Assembly (NCBI GenBank): GCA_964030785.1
Contig: OZ034968.1
Location: 52,339,730 to 52,403,729, forward strand
DNA: 64,000 bases
Reading direction: 5' to 3'
DNA from: Siderastrea siderea
Taxonomy: Eukaryota > Cnidaria > Anthozoa > Scleractinia > Rhizangiidae
Shown: one piece after another, positions 1 through 8,365 of the stretch
Layout of the letters: the number at the start of each line of letters is the position of its first letter
How positions within the stretch are numbered: the first letter of the stretch is position 1
Notes under the pieces: model-generated
Told to the model about the DNA's origin: nothing
Databases searched by the model: none
Seen by the model: only the letters and a program-made list of their open reading frames with translations
Made by a program: the position numbers and the translations under genes

Positions 1-7
1 ACGTTTC

Positions 8-3000
8 TCATTGGTATCCATAAGGAAACGTCTGAAACGTGATAGGATCCACGACTCTCTTCTCGTAGACTAACTGGTATTGTTTGTATTCTGGGAAGGT
101 GTACAGTTGGTAGTGTTGGGGATCGCGCACAATTTGATATGATTTGACGACCTGGGTCTGGCGTGGTTTGTGCAGTGGCTTCTGGATTTCGTCCAGGACA
201 TTCTGACGCATGATGTTGTAATTCAATTGGGTTTTGCCTTCGCTGTTAAGGCGGAACCCTCGCACCTTGCACTCGACGTGGCCCTTGTGAGTTTGGTATC
301 CATAGTTCTTGGGGCCCCCTGAGACAAATTCTACGATGTAATCCTCCTTGTCCAATTCACTCGTAAACTCGCCGAGGTAATCGCCCAAGACCGGGATGGA
401 TTGATTCTCGTCTGTCCAATAGATGACGGAGTCCGTGTCGTAGTAGAGGACACGTTCCCCTAGCTGTTCCAGGGCGGCATACAGTCGGAGCCGGGCCCAA
501 CAGGTAGTGAAACACGCCACGAAGATATTGAGGTTTGGTGACACGGGGATGTCTTCGTCTTGGTACTGGTAATGTACCTCCACTAATTGGTCATTGATAA
601 CTGATACGTGACGCACGTCCAACGTACTGGTATCTAGAAAACGGTGGAAGGCTTGAGGGTCGTCAAACGTTTGGACTTGGGTCTTGTTGAGTCGTTGTCC
701 AAACTTGCCCCACATGGAATTGAGCATCATTTTAGCGAGGGTACGCAGCCCCGGGTTGTGTTCGATTTTCTCGTACTCCAATTGGATGCCTTCATGCTCG
801 AAGTACTCTCGAAGGTATTGCTGACGTTTGGTTTCGTCGTCACCGACCCAGGATGGCCACCCGCTGGCTTCTTGCTTGATCTTCAACCAGGTGTTCACAT
901 AATCTCGGAACAGTCCTTCACACGTCTCGTCAAAATGCCAGACCTCATAGATGTACAGGATGTCGTACCCCAAGTCCACCGCTTTAGATAATTCGGGGGT
1001 ACACCATGTTCCCGTCAGGGCTCGCTGTTCGTCGGTGTGCACACATTCTGCGCATCTGTCTAAGGGTCGTTTGACCATCTCTTGTTCCACACAGGCAGCA
1101 CAGAGAGGAAAAAGGAGTTTGGAGGCATGACGGTAAGGCAGGACAGGATGGTAGAGATGACGTGGCGGCAGGACTTGGCATTTGACGAGGCCAAAGTAGA
1201 AACTGATGTCGGTGTGTCCCGGATTGAAGATGAAACGAGGATGGCCTTTGGGGTACACACAGGTCTTGTTCACCCAGGGGTACAAGGAGGTCACATCAAT
1301 GTAATGTATTTGTTGACTGGGTGTCACGTGATGGTACAGTTTGACGGCATTGGTACGACCCCCGCAGAAAGCGTCACGGGGATTCAAGGGTTCTGTGAAG
1401 TCAAGGGTCCCCAGGAAAGTTCTGATGTCCAAGGAGGTGTCTTTGAGACGGGACCAATCACATTCCCACATTTCCACGACAGTGAAGCCTTGCTCTTTCA
1501 ATTGTTGGATCCTTTGCTGGGTGGCCTCGTTGACATCTTGCATGGTTCGATCATAGTGACGTAGATGGCTTTCGTGACGAATGGGGAAACAGCGAGGACA
1601 TCCATGCCAGAAACACCCGTGAAATTCGTAGATGGTGTTGGTACTGGCATCGAAACCATCGACATGGAAGTTAGTGCCAGGGATGCAATACTCGCCGGCA
1701 TTACGGGCATGTTGAATGGTGTTTTGTTGTTGGGCACACCAGGTTAACCATTCCAGGGCCACTTTGGAGTAGTTGATGCGATTGCGCCATCCTCGGACGG
1801 GTTCACTGGCAATACTGTTGGGCATCATGCGATTCATGCGTAGATCGCGGTTACAGGCAGAAGCAATGGTGATGTGGTCGAAGGGATTGAAGCCCGTGAG
1901 CGTTTCAAACAACCGTTTGAATGTCAAGCAACCTTCTTTCAAGAGACGTACATCCGATTTGCAGTACTTAACCAGTTCTTTGCGGAAGTCAAAGACCTGG
2001 TCGCGTTGCTCTTGATGCCAGGTTTCCAAGGCTTGCTTGCCTTCGGGGGACATGGTTTCAGGCATGTAGTAATCGAGGGCTGGGATGGGTCCTACGTAGT
2101 TTTGATGGTCTGGATGATTGAACTTGTGGGGGAAGTACCCTTTGCGGAGTTCTGTCAATCCAAAGGTTTTGGGAAACGCGGACAGAGGCATCTGGAAGAA
2201 ACTCAAAGAGTCGATGAAGCGGATACGGTCGTGTTGGACTTGTAAGAGTTTACACCCGTTCCGGAGCTGCTCGACGATCCTATTGTCGCCATAATATTGA
2301 TGAATGATAAAGTAACCATCGTACCCTTGGAAGTTATGGGCCAACACATTAACTTGGCGGGTATCGTTGACTGTTAAGGTATCCAACCATTCCAGGAAAT
2401 CTCGGACGCAATGGGTGCCATGGAAACACACGGGTTGGTCGTCGTCTTCGGTTTCGGCCACCACGAGATTCGCGATGTGTTGTTCTTGGGGTTGCATGGC
2501 TTCAATATCAAAGAAGACATGAAGGGGTGGTATGCTGTCCTCCTCGTCGTCCTCCTGCTCCTCGGGGGCGGCATCCACCCTACGTTTGGCGCGAGGCCCT
2601 CGTTGTCGTTTCCTCTTTCTTTTCTTGTCTTGAGTGGCTATTTGAATAAAACAACGATGAGTTGCGCCGTCCACGTACTCATGACAGCAGGGGCAATCCA
2701 TGTAGCCACATTGATGGTTGTCCATGTGGTGAGCAGGAAGTAGGAGGAGGCATTTAGCACAGCGACGGCGCCGAAAGCAGACGGAGGAGTCTAGGTTGGT
2801 CACGGGTTTGCCGGTCTTATCCTTGACGAGATGCATTTGGAAACAGGTGTCTCCAAAAAAGTCCCGATGACATTGTTGACAACGTTGCGTGGCTTTCTGG
2901 CCTCGAGGGTACGCCTCCAAGAAATCAGGGCACTCTTTTTGGCAACAGGCCCTGCAATGACGTTTGTTGTTGCATCGATGCTTTCCCTCCTCGTTATAGG

Positions 3001-4114
3001 GTTTCCAACAATGGGCACAGACGTAACTGGCTCCGAAAAAGCCTGGCAACTTGGTAATGACATCATAATGACCTTTCTCGTGCAACAGGATCAATTGTTT
3101 GTCTTGAAGGGGGCCAAAGGTCGTGATGTGATAAGAACGGTCGGCATCCACCAACAGGATCTGGTAACCGGTCAGGGAAGGAGCGGTACTGAATTGGGTC
3201 AAGGCATGGTAGTCACAAGGGCCGAAGGGTACGTTGGCCTCGTGATGGAGCAAGAGAGCCATTTCTTTTTGGAGGGGTCTTCCTTGGCGGATGCTGTTGT
3301 ATTTCGAGTGCTGGTCCACTCTGGCTTTGGCGGTGACGAGGGCTCTGGCACAACAGAGGTCATCCTTGTTTTGGATCTGGATAATGGAACGTTTCTGGGG
3401 TATTAAATTTCGTAGAGGTTGATGTCCGGGTTTCTCCTGGCGTCGGCGACCGGTTCCTTGAGGGGCATGATGGACTTGAGTAATGGAGACTTGAAAGGAG
3501 TCGTCCATTTCAAATTGTTCGTTGCTGTTGAGGGCTTGGGCTAAACGTTGGAATAAAGCCTCGACACGGTCGCCGCCTTGGCGCCATTCACCTGCACGTA
3601 ATCCCCAGCCCTGAAAATTATTATGGAGTCTGTTGGAGGCGATGGTAAAGTACAGACGATCTTGATCGTGGAGGGGTGGTGTGGTGGTGGTCAACACTTG
3701 ATTCACCGCGCGACGTAACCCCTCTTCTAGAGCTCGAGTCATGCTCTGATTGGGAATGAAATTCCCCCTTTGATGTAACTGGGTGTTGAAATGACGTTCA
3801 CGCACTCCCAGACGGTTGCTCAAACGATCGACATAGGGTTGGAGTTCAAACTCGAAGACACCCTCCGCATTGGCATCCAAACCTCCCCCAGTTTGTTGAA
3901 GAAGATGGGTTTGAAACGCACGTTGGCGTTCGAAGCGATCCAAGGCCTCTTCACAAATCTCATCACTGTCCGGCATGTCTTCGGTACATAACATAGGTCC
4001 CACACAGGAAGTTGTCTCTTCTGGCTCTGAATCGGACATCTCTAGTCCAAGCAGGGCCAGGACCTCGCTTCTAGCGAGGCCACTGGGTCCCGCTTCGTCT
4101 TGGCGAGAGGACAT
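8..4114 (-). CDS. polB: Protein-primed family B DNA polymerase (Polinton/adintovirus PolB)
   Basis: 1368 aa; replicates the linear element genome, in this family from a protein primer. Exonuclease motifs are visible: DIE at 536-538, N-F-x-G-Y-D near 594-599 and Y-C-x-x-D at 717-721. Polymerase motifs are D-x-x-S-L-Y-P at 940-946, K-x-x-x-N-S-x-x-G at 1128-1136 and Y-D-T-D-S at 1225-1229. A long N-terminal region carries many Cys/His pairs (366-490, probably zinc-binding), then a basic KRKRKRQR stretch. An insert at 829-839 (YEFHGCFWHGC) is the element shared by many Polinton polymerases and resembles a nuclease-type fold. The ATG at 4114 lies 34 nt below a TATA box. The frame is fully open with all catalytic residues present. 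The stop falls 7 bases from the window edge, so the element continues to the left. Confidence 0.97.
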   Translation of the reverse strand: MSSRQDEAGPSGLARSEVLALLGLEMSDSEPEETTSCVGPMLCTEDMPDSDEICEEALDRFERQRAFQTHLLQQTGGGLDANAEGVFEFELQPYVDRLSNRLGVRERHFNTQLHQRGNFIPNQSMTRALEEGLRRAVNQVLTTTTPPLHDQDRLYFTIASNRLHNNFQGWGLRAGEWRQGGDRVEALFQRLAQALNSNEQFEMDDSFQVSITQVHHAPQGTGRRRQEKPGHQPLRNLIPQKRSIIQIQNKDDLCCARALVTAKARVDQHSKYNSIRQGRPLQKEMALLLHHEANVPFGPCDYHALTQFSTAPSLTGYQILLVDADRSYHITTFGPLQDKQLILLHEKGHYDVITKLPGFFGASYVCAHCWKPYNEEGKHRCNNKRHCRACCQKECPDFLEAYPRGQKATQRCQQCHRDFFGDTCFQMHLVKDKTGKPVTNLDSSVCFRRRRCAKCLLLLPAHHMDNHQCGYMDCPCCHEYVDGATHRCFIQIATQDKKRKRKRQRGPRAKRRVDAAPEEQEDDEEDSIPPLHVFFDIEAMQPQEQHIANLVVAETEDDDQPVCFHGTHCVRDFLEWLDTLTVNDTRQVNVLAHNFQGYDGYFIIHQYYGDNRIVEQLRNGCKLLQVQHDRIRFIDSLSFFQMPLSAFPKTFGLTELRKGYFPHKFNHPDHQNYVGPIPALDYYMPETMSPEGKQALETWHQEQRDQVFDFRKELVKYCKSDVRLLKEGCLTFKRLFETLTGFNPFDHITIASACNRDLRMNRMMPNSIASEPVRGWRNRINYSKVALEWLTWCAQQQNTIQHARNAGEYCIPGTNFHVDGFDASTNTIYEFHGCFWHGCPRCFPIRHESHLRHYDRTMQDVNEATQQRIQQLKEQGFTVVEMWECDWSRLKDTSLDIRTFLGTLDFTEPLNPRDAFCGGRTNAVKLYHHVTPSQQIHYIDVTSLYPWVNKTCVYPKGHPRFIFNPGHTDISFYFGLVKCQVLPPRHLYHPVLPYRHASKLLFPLCAACVEQEMVKRPLDRCAECVHTDEQRALTGTWCTPELSKAVDLGYDILYIYEVWHFDETCEGLFRDYVNTWLKIKQEASGWPSWVGDDETKRQQYLREYFEHEGIQLEYEKIEHNPGLRTLAKMMLNSMWGKFGQRLNKTQVQTFDDPQAFHRFLDTSTLDVRHVSVINDQLVEVHYQYQDEDIPVSPNLNIFVACFTTCWARLRLYAALEQLGERVLYYDTDSVIYWTDENQSIPVLGDYLGEFTSELDKEDYIVEFVSGGPKNYGYQTHKGHVECKVRGFRLNSEGKTQLNYNIMRQNVLDEIQKPLHKPRQTQVVKSYQIVRDPQHYQLYTFPEYKQYQLVYEKRVVDPITFQTFPYGYQ

Positions 4115-4351
4115 GATCAGATGAACTTACTGGAGATCGGGGCTCTGTTTTTATAGAGAACCAAAAGGTCACGTGGGAGGGGAAGGAGCCAATCACTAAA
4201 CAGGGTGCCCCCTGAGAGGGGGTGCCCTAGGGAGGGGTGGGACGAGGTGGGGGGACCCCCCTCCCCCCTCTCTAGTTAGGGTCCATAGTGCATGACGGGA
4301 ACGAATGAGAGACTATAAAACAGATCGACCCTCGAGGCGAGTCATCTCAAA
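4115..4351. promoter_or_regulatory. Divergent promoter between polB and the plus-strand regulator ORFs
   Basis: This 237-bp gap separates two divergent starts. A minus-strand TATA box (4148-4155) serves polB and a plus-strand TATAAAA (4314-4320) lies 32 nt before the ATG at 4352. Between them are a CACGTG E-box (4170-4175), an inverted CCAAT (4190-4194 as read on plus) and a perfect G6-A-C6 palindrome (4249-4261). Most of it recurs inverted at 19,810-20,045. Confidence 0.85.
4148..4294. repeat. Inverted repeat, left copy (partner 19885-20015)
   Basis: Two conserved blocks, 4148-4195 (TATA, E-box, CCAAT) and 4244-4294 (G6/C6 palindrome and flank), match the reverse complement of 19970-20015 and 19885-19937 in the same order. 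The spacer between the blocks differs. These are internal inverted copies about 15.6 kb apart, not the terminal inverted repeats of the element. Confidence 0.85.
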
Positions 4352-4765
4352 ATGGACGCTGGCCATGAGAAGCTATTAGAAGCCTTTGAGGAGTTTGAAG
4401 TCGATTTAGAAGTTGAACAGATCTTGGAGAAAGTGAAGAGGGAGTTGGAAGAGGAGGAGGAAAGCTTTGCTGAGTTTGCCGAAAGGTTAAAGGAACTGGA
4501 ACCGGAGAAAGTCGAGGCGCAGAAACGCCGAGCCGAAGAGGCCGTTCGTTTACAAGCATATTGTTACCCTCACATGACCTGTGACTGGTACATTGAGGGG
4601 TTGGATTATTGCTGGACCAACTGGCACCACCAATTTAAGCGGCCAGCCACACCTCCCCGAGCACCGCCACCCTCTCCCGATGTCCCGCGTAAGACAGTTC
4701 CGCACCCGCCGTCACAGATCCCCCGTCAGCTACCATCAAAGCGACGACGACGACGACGACGATGA
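4352..4765 (+). CDS. Acidic coiled-coil protein with Arg-rich tail, unknown
   Basis: 137 aa, family not recognised. Residues 1-75 are strongly acidic and heptad-like (runs of E with L/V/F), predicting a long helix or coiled coil. The middle has Trp/Cys residues (about 76-95), followed by a Pro-rich stretch and a terminal run of eight basic residues that could act as a nuclear signal. A TATA box lies 32 nt upstream, and it is the first plus-strand gene of the divergent unit opposite polB, a position suiting an early regulator. Its 3' end overlaps the next ORF in a +1 frame; splicing or frameshifting could join them, but I found no splice pair that keeps frame. Function inferred from position only. 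Confidence 0.7.
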   Translation: MDAGHEKLLEAFEEFEVDLEVEQILEKVKRELEEEEESFAEFAERLKELEPEKVEAQKRRAEEAVRLQAYCYPHMTCDWYIEGLDYCWTNWHHQFKRPATPPRAPPPSPDVPRKTVPHPPSQIPRQLPSKRRRRRRR

Positions 4766-5852
4766 CTCCACCAACGACACCGACCCCGACGACGACAACG
4801 ACGACGACGACTCCGACTATGACCCCCACGACGACGACGACGACGACGGCGAGTACGAACGGGCAGTCCTCAGGGCGAAACGACTACGCAACATGGCCAA
4901 ATGTGCACGGTACCGGGCCGAACACCGCGATGAACTGATCGCCTCCAAAAAAAAGTACCGAGAAAACAATCGAGAGTTCATCGCGGTGTCCGGACAGTGT
5001 TACCGGGACAAACGTCGTAAACAGCTGTTGACGGCCCGCCAGAGCTACAAGGCAAGGTATCCAGAGCGCGTGGCTGAGTGTAATAGGCGTTACCGGGAAA
5101 GGAATCGAGCCAAGCTGTTGGAGAAGCAAAGGCTCTACCGAGAAAGGAATCGAGCCCAGCTGGCGGAAGCCCAAAAACGCTACCGGGAAAAGAATCTGGA
5201 ACACCTCCTGGAGAAGGAGCGACAATATCGGGAGACCCATCGAGAGGTGTTGATGGAGAAAGAGAGGTGTCGTCGAGCCCGCCTGCGGGAGAAAAAGAGC
5301 ACTCGAGCCCTCCTGGTGGAGAAAAAGAGAACTCGAGAGAAAATGGAGGCTTTAGGACCTTTGACATTAACCATCCCCCTGACGGATTATTTGAAATCCA
5401 TTCCTGTGACGCAGGAATCTGTGGATACAAACGGACCGCCCACGGACTCTCATACTGTGTTTGATTTGGATTCGGGGGGCGATACAAACGGACCGCCCAC
5501 GGACTCTCATACTGTGTTTGATTTGGATTCGGGGGGCGATACAAACGGACCGCCCACGGACTCTTATACTCTCATTGATTTGGATTCGGCGGGCGATACA
5601 AACGGACCGCCCACGGACTCTTATACTCTCTTTGATTTGGATTCGGGGGGCGTGCAAGTTGCGGACTCCCCTGATTGGGAGAATGTTTCGTATTTGCAGG
5701 AGTTAATGAAAGACATGTCACCCGAGGATTGGCAGCAGGTCATGAACAATGTCGAGACTTTTGATCTGGAGACATTGGTGTCCCCTGAAGACCTCGTTCA
5801 TGACATGTCATCCGACGAGGGGGTGGATTTATTGTTTGATTTCATGTCTTAA
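4680..5852 (+). CDS. Putative transcription regulator: basic repeats plus acidic tail
   Basis: 390 aa from the first in-frame ATG (4680); the frame is open further upstream without ATG. Order: a short Arg-rich start, an Asp-rich block (~20-57), then about ten degenerate 14-17-residue basic repeats of the Y-R-E-x-N-R-x-x-L-L-E type (~65-215, helical and Arg/Glu/Lys-rich), four exact-length 19-aa repeats containing F/I-D-L-D-S (~249-324), and a C-terminal region of mixed acidic and bulky hydrophobic residues ending in FDFMS. A basic helical domain followed by acidic-hydrophobic segments is the general plan of a DNA-binding activator; this is inference, with no named family recognised. The start context is weak and other ATGs precede it, so initiation may need splicing. 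Confidence 0.75.
   Translation: MSRVRQFRTRRHRSPVSYHQSDDDDDDDDSTNDTDPDDDNDDDDSDYDPHDDDDDDGEYERAVLRAKRLRNMAKCARYRAEHRDELIASKKKYRENNREFIAVSGQCYRDKRRKQLLTARQSYKARYPERVAECNRRYRERNRAKLLEKQRLYRERNRAQLAEAQKRYREKNLEHLLEKERQYRETHREVLMEKERCRRARLREKKSTRALLVEKKRTREKMEALGPLTLTIPLTDYLKSIPVTQESVDTNGPPTDSHTVFDLDSGGDTNGPPTDSHTVFDLDSGGDTNGPPTDSYTLIDLDSAGDTNGPPTDSYTLFDLDSGGVQVADSPDWENVSYLQELMKDMSPEDWQQVMNNVETFDLETLVSPEDLVHDMSSDEGVDLLFDFMS
5424..5651 (+). repeat. Four tandem 57-bp in-frame repeats
   Basis: Units begin at 5424, 5481, 5538 and 5595 with GATACAAACGG and are exactly 57 bp each. They encode 19 residues with a D-T-N-G-P-P-T-D-S core and an F-D-L-D or I-D-L-D end. Units 1 and 2 are identical at the DNA level; units 3 and 4 differ at a few bases. 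Confidence 0.97.
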
Positions 5853-6072
5853 CCCCCCTCGTCCTCTGGCAGAACATCCGTGTCAGTATTTGTGAGAGAA
5901 CAAATGAACTTGACAACTCATCAATCAATCAAAATGACACAAGTGACATTGTTTTTTATTTTATCAGGAGTGTCTACACCACAATGGGTTTTGTCTCGCC
6001 AATGCTGCTTGAGACTACCGAACTGCAGAATAACAATGTAACATTTTTTGACTCAACATGTTAATTAAATGT
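5853..6072. terminator. Convergent 3' region with poly(A) signals
   Basis: Non-coding gap between convergent genes. On the minus strand an AATAAA (5955-5960) lies 113 nt beyond the PLA2-like gene stop. On the plus strand only the variant ATTAAA (6064-6069) is seen, about 210 nt past the regulator stop. The two 3' UTRs would overlap. Confidence 0.6.
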
Positions 6073-6420
6073 TTACAATTTCAAACGTTTCTTGGCTTGC
6101 ATGATTTTCTTGACCACCCGTTCCGTCTTGTTTTTCTTGCCGGGTAAGCGATCAATGGCTTGGATCATCTTGGTATCGGCTTTCCATTTATCTTGCAAAT
6201 TCTTAGCACGGCTGTAATCAATGTCGTGTTGCTTAGCAATTTGGTCCAAGCGATTGATCCCGGGATCCCCCCGTTTCAGACGTTTAGCCAAATGGGTGCC
6301 AGGTCCCATGTACTGATAACCGGGCCAATGAAATTCCTTCCCCGTTTTCGCAATCCATTTTTGGACATCCAAGGCCCCTCCTCGTTGGGGGCGTCCCCTT
6401 CTCCTCCTCTTAGCGGGCAT
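6073..6420 (-). CDS. Phospholipase A2-like virion protein
   Basis: 115 aa. A YMGPGT loop (37-42) resembles the calcium-binding loop of parvovirus-type PLA2 domains, and H65-D66 in a Q-H-D-x-x-Y setting matches the catalytic His-Asp helix. In parvoviruses such a domain in the capsid protein breaches endosomal membranes during entry; a similar role here is inference. The Arg-rich N-terminus carries QRGG (12-15), fitting adenain-type processing. The C-terminus is Lys-rich. The upstream 223-aa gene ends two bases before this ATG (TAA-AC-ATG). Only two of the usual PLA2 disulfide cysteines could be expected, and none is present, as in viral forms. Confidence 0.8.
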   Translation of the reverse strand: MPAKRRRRGRPQRGGALDVQKWIAKTGKEFHWPGYQYMGPGTHLAKRLKRGDPGINRLDQIAKQHDIDYSRAKNLQDKWKADTKMIQAIDRLPGKKNKTERVVKKIMQAKKRLKL

Positions 6421-6422
6421 GT

Positions 6423-7094
6423 TTATTCACTGTCGTATTGCAAACGTCTCCGTCGGGGTTGTTTGGTTTTGGTCCAATCTTCCCAACCGGGTAAAGGTTT
6501 CAATCGTTGCACTTCCCGGGAGACGCCTTTGCCTTTGCCTTTGCCTTTGCCTTTGCCTTTCGCGGCACCACTTTCGGTTAAATGCTTTTCCCAAGCCTTG
6601 CGTCGTTCTCGCGCGGCTTCTAAACGCGATCGGATATCCCCTCGACTGGTAGAAGGTCTCTCTTCTCCTCGACTGGTAGAAGGTCTCGGTTCTCTCGCGC
6701 CTTCCCTGGTAGCAGGGGTAATGGTGGGTTTGGGAGCCGACGGACCTCCTTTTATCATGCGCTTCAACCATTGTTCGACGGGTCCCGTCACCAAATCCCC
6801 GGCTTCTTCCTCGCCTTCTTCACCTGGCGGACCACCCGGGGCACCTGGGGCACCAACCCCCACCCCACCAGGAAATTGACGAATGCGTTTGGTTAACTTG
6901 ATTAATTCTTGACTCAACGGTTTGGTTTGAGCATTGACCAGGGCGGGAGGTAATTGGGGGTTGGCTAACAACACATGTTTTTTGGCGGCGAGCGTCGCGG
7001 CTTTGTTCAACAAGGCATTTTCGGTGAGTTCTCCTTTGTAATATTGAATGAGTTGTTCCAAGTCCTTTTGGGGAATCATGTACACCTCGTCCAT
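6423..7094 (-). CDS. Conserved Polinton-type virion-cluster protein, function unknown
   Basis: 223 aa. The N-terminal 85 residues (beginning MDEVYMIPQKDLEQL, then a helical K-G-E-L-T-x-x-A-L-L-N-K segment) look globular, and I recall similar N-termini in other animal Polintons. The rest is low complexity: a Gly/Pro stretch, a Ser/Arg-rich segment with two near-identical R-P-S-T-S-R-G-E repeats, a G-K repeat and a basic C-terminus. The ATG at 7094 has a strong ACCATGG context and overlaps the preceding gene by 19 nt. It sits between core-like genes, so a structural or assembly role is likely but unproven. Confidence 0.8.
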   Translation of the reverse strand: MDEVYMIPQKDLEQLIQYYKGELTENALLNKAATLAAKKHVLLANPQLPPALVNAQTKPLSQELIKLTKRIRQFPGGVGVGAPGAPGGPPGEEGEEEAGDLVTGPVEQWLKRMIKGGPSAPKPTITPATREGAREPRPSTSRGEERPSTSRGDIRSRLEAARERRKAWEKHLTESGAAKGKGKGKGKGKGVSREVQRLKPLPGWEDWTKTKQPRRRRLQYDSE

Positions 7095-7306
7095 GGTCGT
7101 TGACTACACTCGGAGCAAAGTTCCCCGTCTTCCTGGTCACGGCAACTCTTACAAAGACGGGCCCTCAAGATGTGTTGGTACTCTCGATACAACAGGTGAT
7201 ATTTATGCTTCCAATAATGACACTCGTCTTTCCACTGGTCGGTGGCCCGATTGGCCTCTTGTAATAGAGTCATCCACGTAGGGAGGGTTAACGAACGCAT
7301 TGACAT
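7076..7306 (-). CDS. Small coiled-coil protein with a four-Cys knuckle
   Basis: 76 aa from the first ATG at 7306; the frame extends to a non-ATG codon at 7360. It has an amphipathic Trp/Tyr-rich helix (~12-48), then C-x-x-C and C-x-x-C pairs (LCKSC ... LCSEC) typical of a zinc knuckle, and a short C-terminus. It overlaps the upstream 105-aa gene and the downstream 223-aa gene by 19 nt each. A TATA-like box lies at 7412-7419 inside the upstream gene. Family not recognised. Confidence 0.65.
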   Translation of the reverse strand: MSMRSLTLPTWMTLLQEANRATDQWKDECHYWKHKYHLLYREYQHILRARLCKSCRDQEDGELCSECSQRPWTRCT

Positions 7307-7605
7307 AGCACCTCGTGAAGTCCTTGAAACAATCCGCTTCCTTTTTGTTGGACTAACCACTGACGACGTTTTTTGACGGAATGTCGACGACGTCCCAAAT
7401 CACGGAGTACCTTTTTATAGGGTTGAAGTTTAGCCAGCATGGGTGGGGTGACGGGAATCTTGTTTTTTAAAAAGTTCAAGACCAGTTCACTCACAGCATT
7501 GATTTGATCGGCATTGGCATGTTGTAACAATTCTTGACGTTTGGAACCATTGGCTTCTTGTAACATGGACCGTAAAAACGGGAATTGACGTCGAAGACGT
7601 TGCAT
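7288..7605 (-). CDS. Conserved small basic virion-core-like protein
   Basis: 105 aa. The pattern (basic start, helical segment with a Q-I-N-A-V-S-E-L core, I-P-V-T-P, then K-K-V-L-R-D-L and a basic run) resembles a short protein I recall from many animal Polintons, usually followed by a Gly-containing C-terminus. Here QKGS-G (87-91) fits the adenain type I cleavage consensus. A role in condensing or packaging DNA is inferred from charge and neighbours. The ATG follows the previous stop by three bases (TAA-AGG-ATG). Confidence 0.75.
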   Translation of the reverse strand: MQRLRRQFPFLRSMLQEANGSKRQELLQHANADQINAVSELVLNFLKNKIPVTPPMLAKLQPYKKVLRDLGRRRHSVKKRRQWLVQQKGSGLFQGLHEVLCQCVR

Positions 7606-7608
7606 CCT

Positions 7609-7773
7609 TTATCGATGACGACGACGATACCGTTGATTGGCTTTTTGAATCGTGCGTTTTATACGTTTATCCGTTTCCAAGGCCACGGCTTTCCCCAATC
7701 CTGCCATAGCGGGCACCAATAGATTTAAAAAACCGCCTCGTTGACGACGACGGCGTCTTCTCCTCCTCACCAT
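7609..7773 (-). CDS. Protein X (mu precursor)-like Arg-rich peptide, copy 1
   Basis: 54 aa, easily overlooked because it is so short. Eight Arg in a row (3-10), then QRGG (11-14), a hydrophobic stretch (F-L-N-L-L-V-P-A-M-A-G-L-G-K-A-V-A-L) and a basic tail ending RRRHR. The same plan (R-run, QRGG, hydrophobic segment ending G-K-A-V-A-L) appears in the 61-aa gene at 13329-13514, and resembles adenovirus core protein X (mu precursor) in layout. The context GACCATGG is strong. It overlaps the upstream gene end by 7 nt. Core-peptide function is inference. Confidence 0.75.
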   Translation of the reverse strand: MVRRRRRRRRQRGGFLNLLVPAMAGLGKAVALETDKRIKRTIQKANQRYRRRHR

Positions 7774-8093
7774 GGTCGACCTGTCAATAGCCGTTGAAGG
7801 GCTTTGTCTTGTTTGATGAGGTCTCGCGTCTCTTTATAGCCTTGACGGGTATTGCGTTTGAAATCGGACCACCAACCCCCACCTCGTTGTCGTCGGACAT
7901 GTTGTACATTATCAGTAATGCCTTTCAAGGCTTGACCCCCTAATTTGCCTAAAGCCAGTCCAAACCCAGGGGCTGGACCTGATAGAAACATACTCATGCC
8001 ATGGGCAATTTTATCCACCAAACGGGGTTTGCGGCGCATTAAAGCCCCTCCTCGTTGTTTCCTTTTTCTGCGTTGACGTCGAAGACGTTTCAT
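7767..8093 (-). CDS. Basic protein with membrane-active-like segment, pVI/core-like candidate
   Basis: 108 aa when started at 8093, where ATG overlaps the preceding stop as ATGA; an ATG at 8105 would add four residues. Residues 2-12 are strongly basic, then QRGG at 13-16 and a second QRGG at 69-72. Between them lies a Gly/Ala-rich hydrophobic stretch (A-H-G-M-S-M-F-L-S-G-P-A-P-G) that could be an amphipathic membrane-active helix. Release of such a helix by the viral protease would resemble adenovirus pVI biology, but no sequence homology is claimed. Confidence 0.7.
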   Translation of the reverse strand: MKRLRRQRRKRKQRGGALMRRKPRLVDKIAHGMSMFLSGPAPGFGLALGKLGGQALKGITDNVQHVRRQRGGGWWSDFKRNTRQGYKETRDLIKQDKALQRLLTGRPW

Positions 8094-8365
8094 TGGATAC
8101 AACATTTGTTAGGTTTTTTGGCATAGCCTTTGTCGATCAACCAACTGTTGTACCCTTTGGTACCCCCTCGTCTTTTATACGCTTGATATTGTTGTTTGTA
8201 CCCCGAGACCATCTTTCTCCCTTGGGCAGCACTCATTTGTGGTTTTTTCAAGGCTTTGACCAAATCACTTGTGACGTCATACCCCTTTTTCACGTCGACG
8301 AGCCAAGGTATGCCTTCTCCTTGCTGGGTTCTTCTTTTTGTCCGTCTTCTTCTTCGGGGGGCCAT
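8090..8365 (-). CDS. Small basic virion-cluster protein with CaaX-like C-terminus
   Basis: 91 aa. The Arg-rich N-terminus includes QQGE-G (14-18), which fits the adenain cleavage rule. The middle is helical (Y-D-V-T-S-D-L-V-K-A-L) and the end has a Y-K-R-R-G-G-T-K-G-Y-N-S-W-L motif I associate with Polinton small proteins. The last four residues, CCIQ, satisfy the CaaX prenylation pattern (Gln at X would favour farnesyl transfer). A CATAAAAA box lies at 8399-8406, 34 nt before the ACCATGG start. Start-stop overlap with the next gene (ATGA) suggests a shared transcript. Confidence 0.75.
   Translation of the reverse strand: MAPRRRRRTKRRTQQGEGIPWLVDVKKGYDVTSDLVKALKKPQMSAAQGRKMVSGYKQQYQAYKRRGGTKGYNSWLIDKGYAKKPNKCCIQ

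Noticed and set aside
644..3406. Plus-strand ORFs opposite polB (for example 2831-3406)
   Set aside because: Antisense to a polymerase with all motifs intact; no promoter or family resemblance.
4352..4765. LxCxE retinoblastoma-binding motif in the first regulator ORF
   Set aside because: C-containing segments are present, but none has the L-x-C-x-E spacing.
4352..5852. One spliced or frameshifted gene joining the two overlapping plus-strand ORFs
   Set aside because: A GTAAGA donor exists at 4689, but the acceptors I checked (4717, 4729, 4873) do not restore the second frame. Left as two genes.
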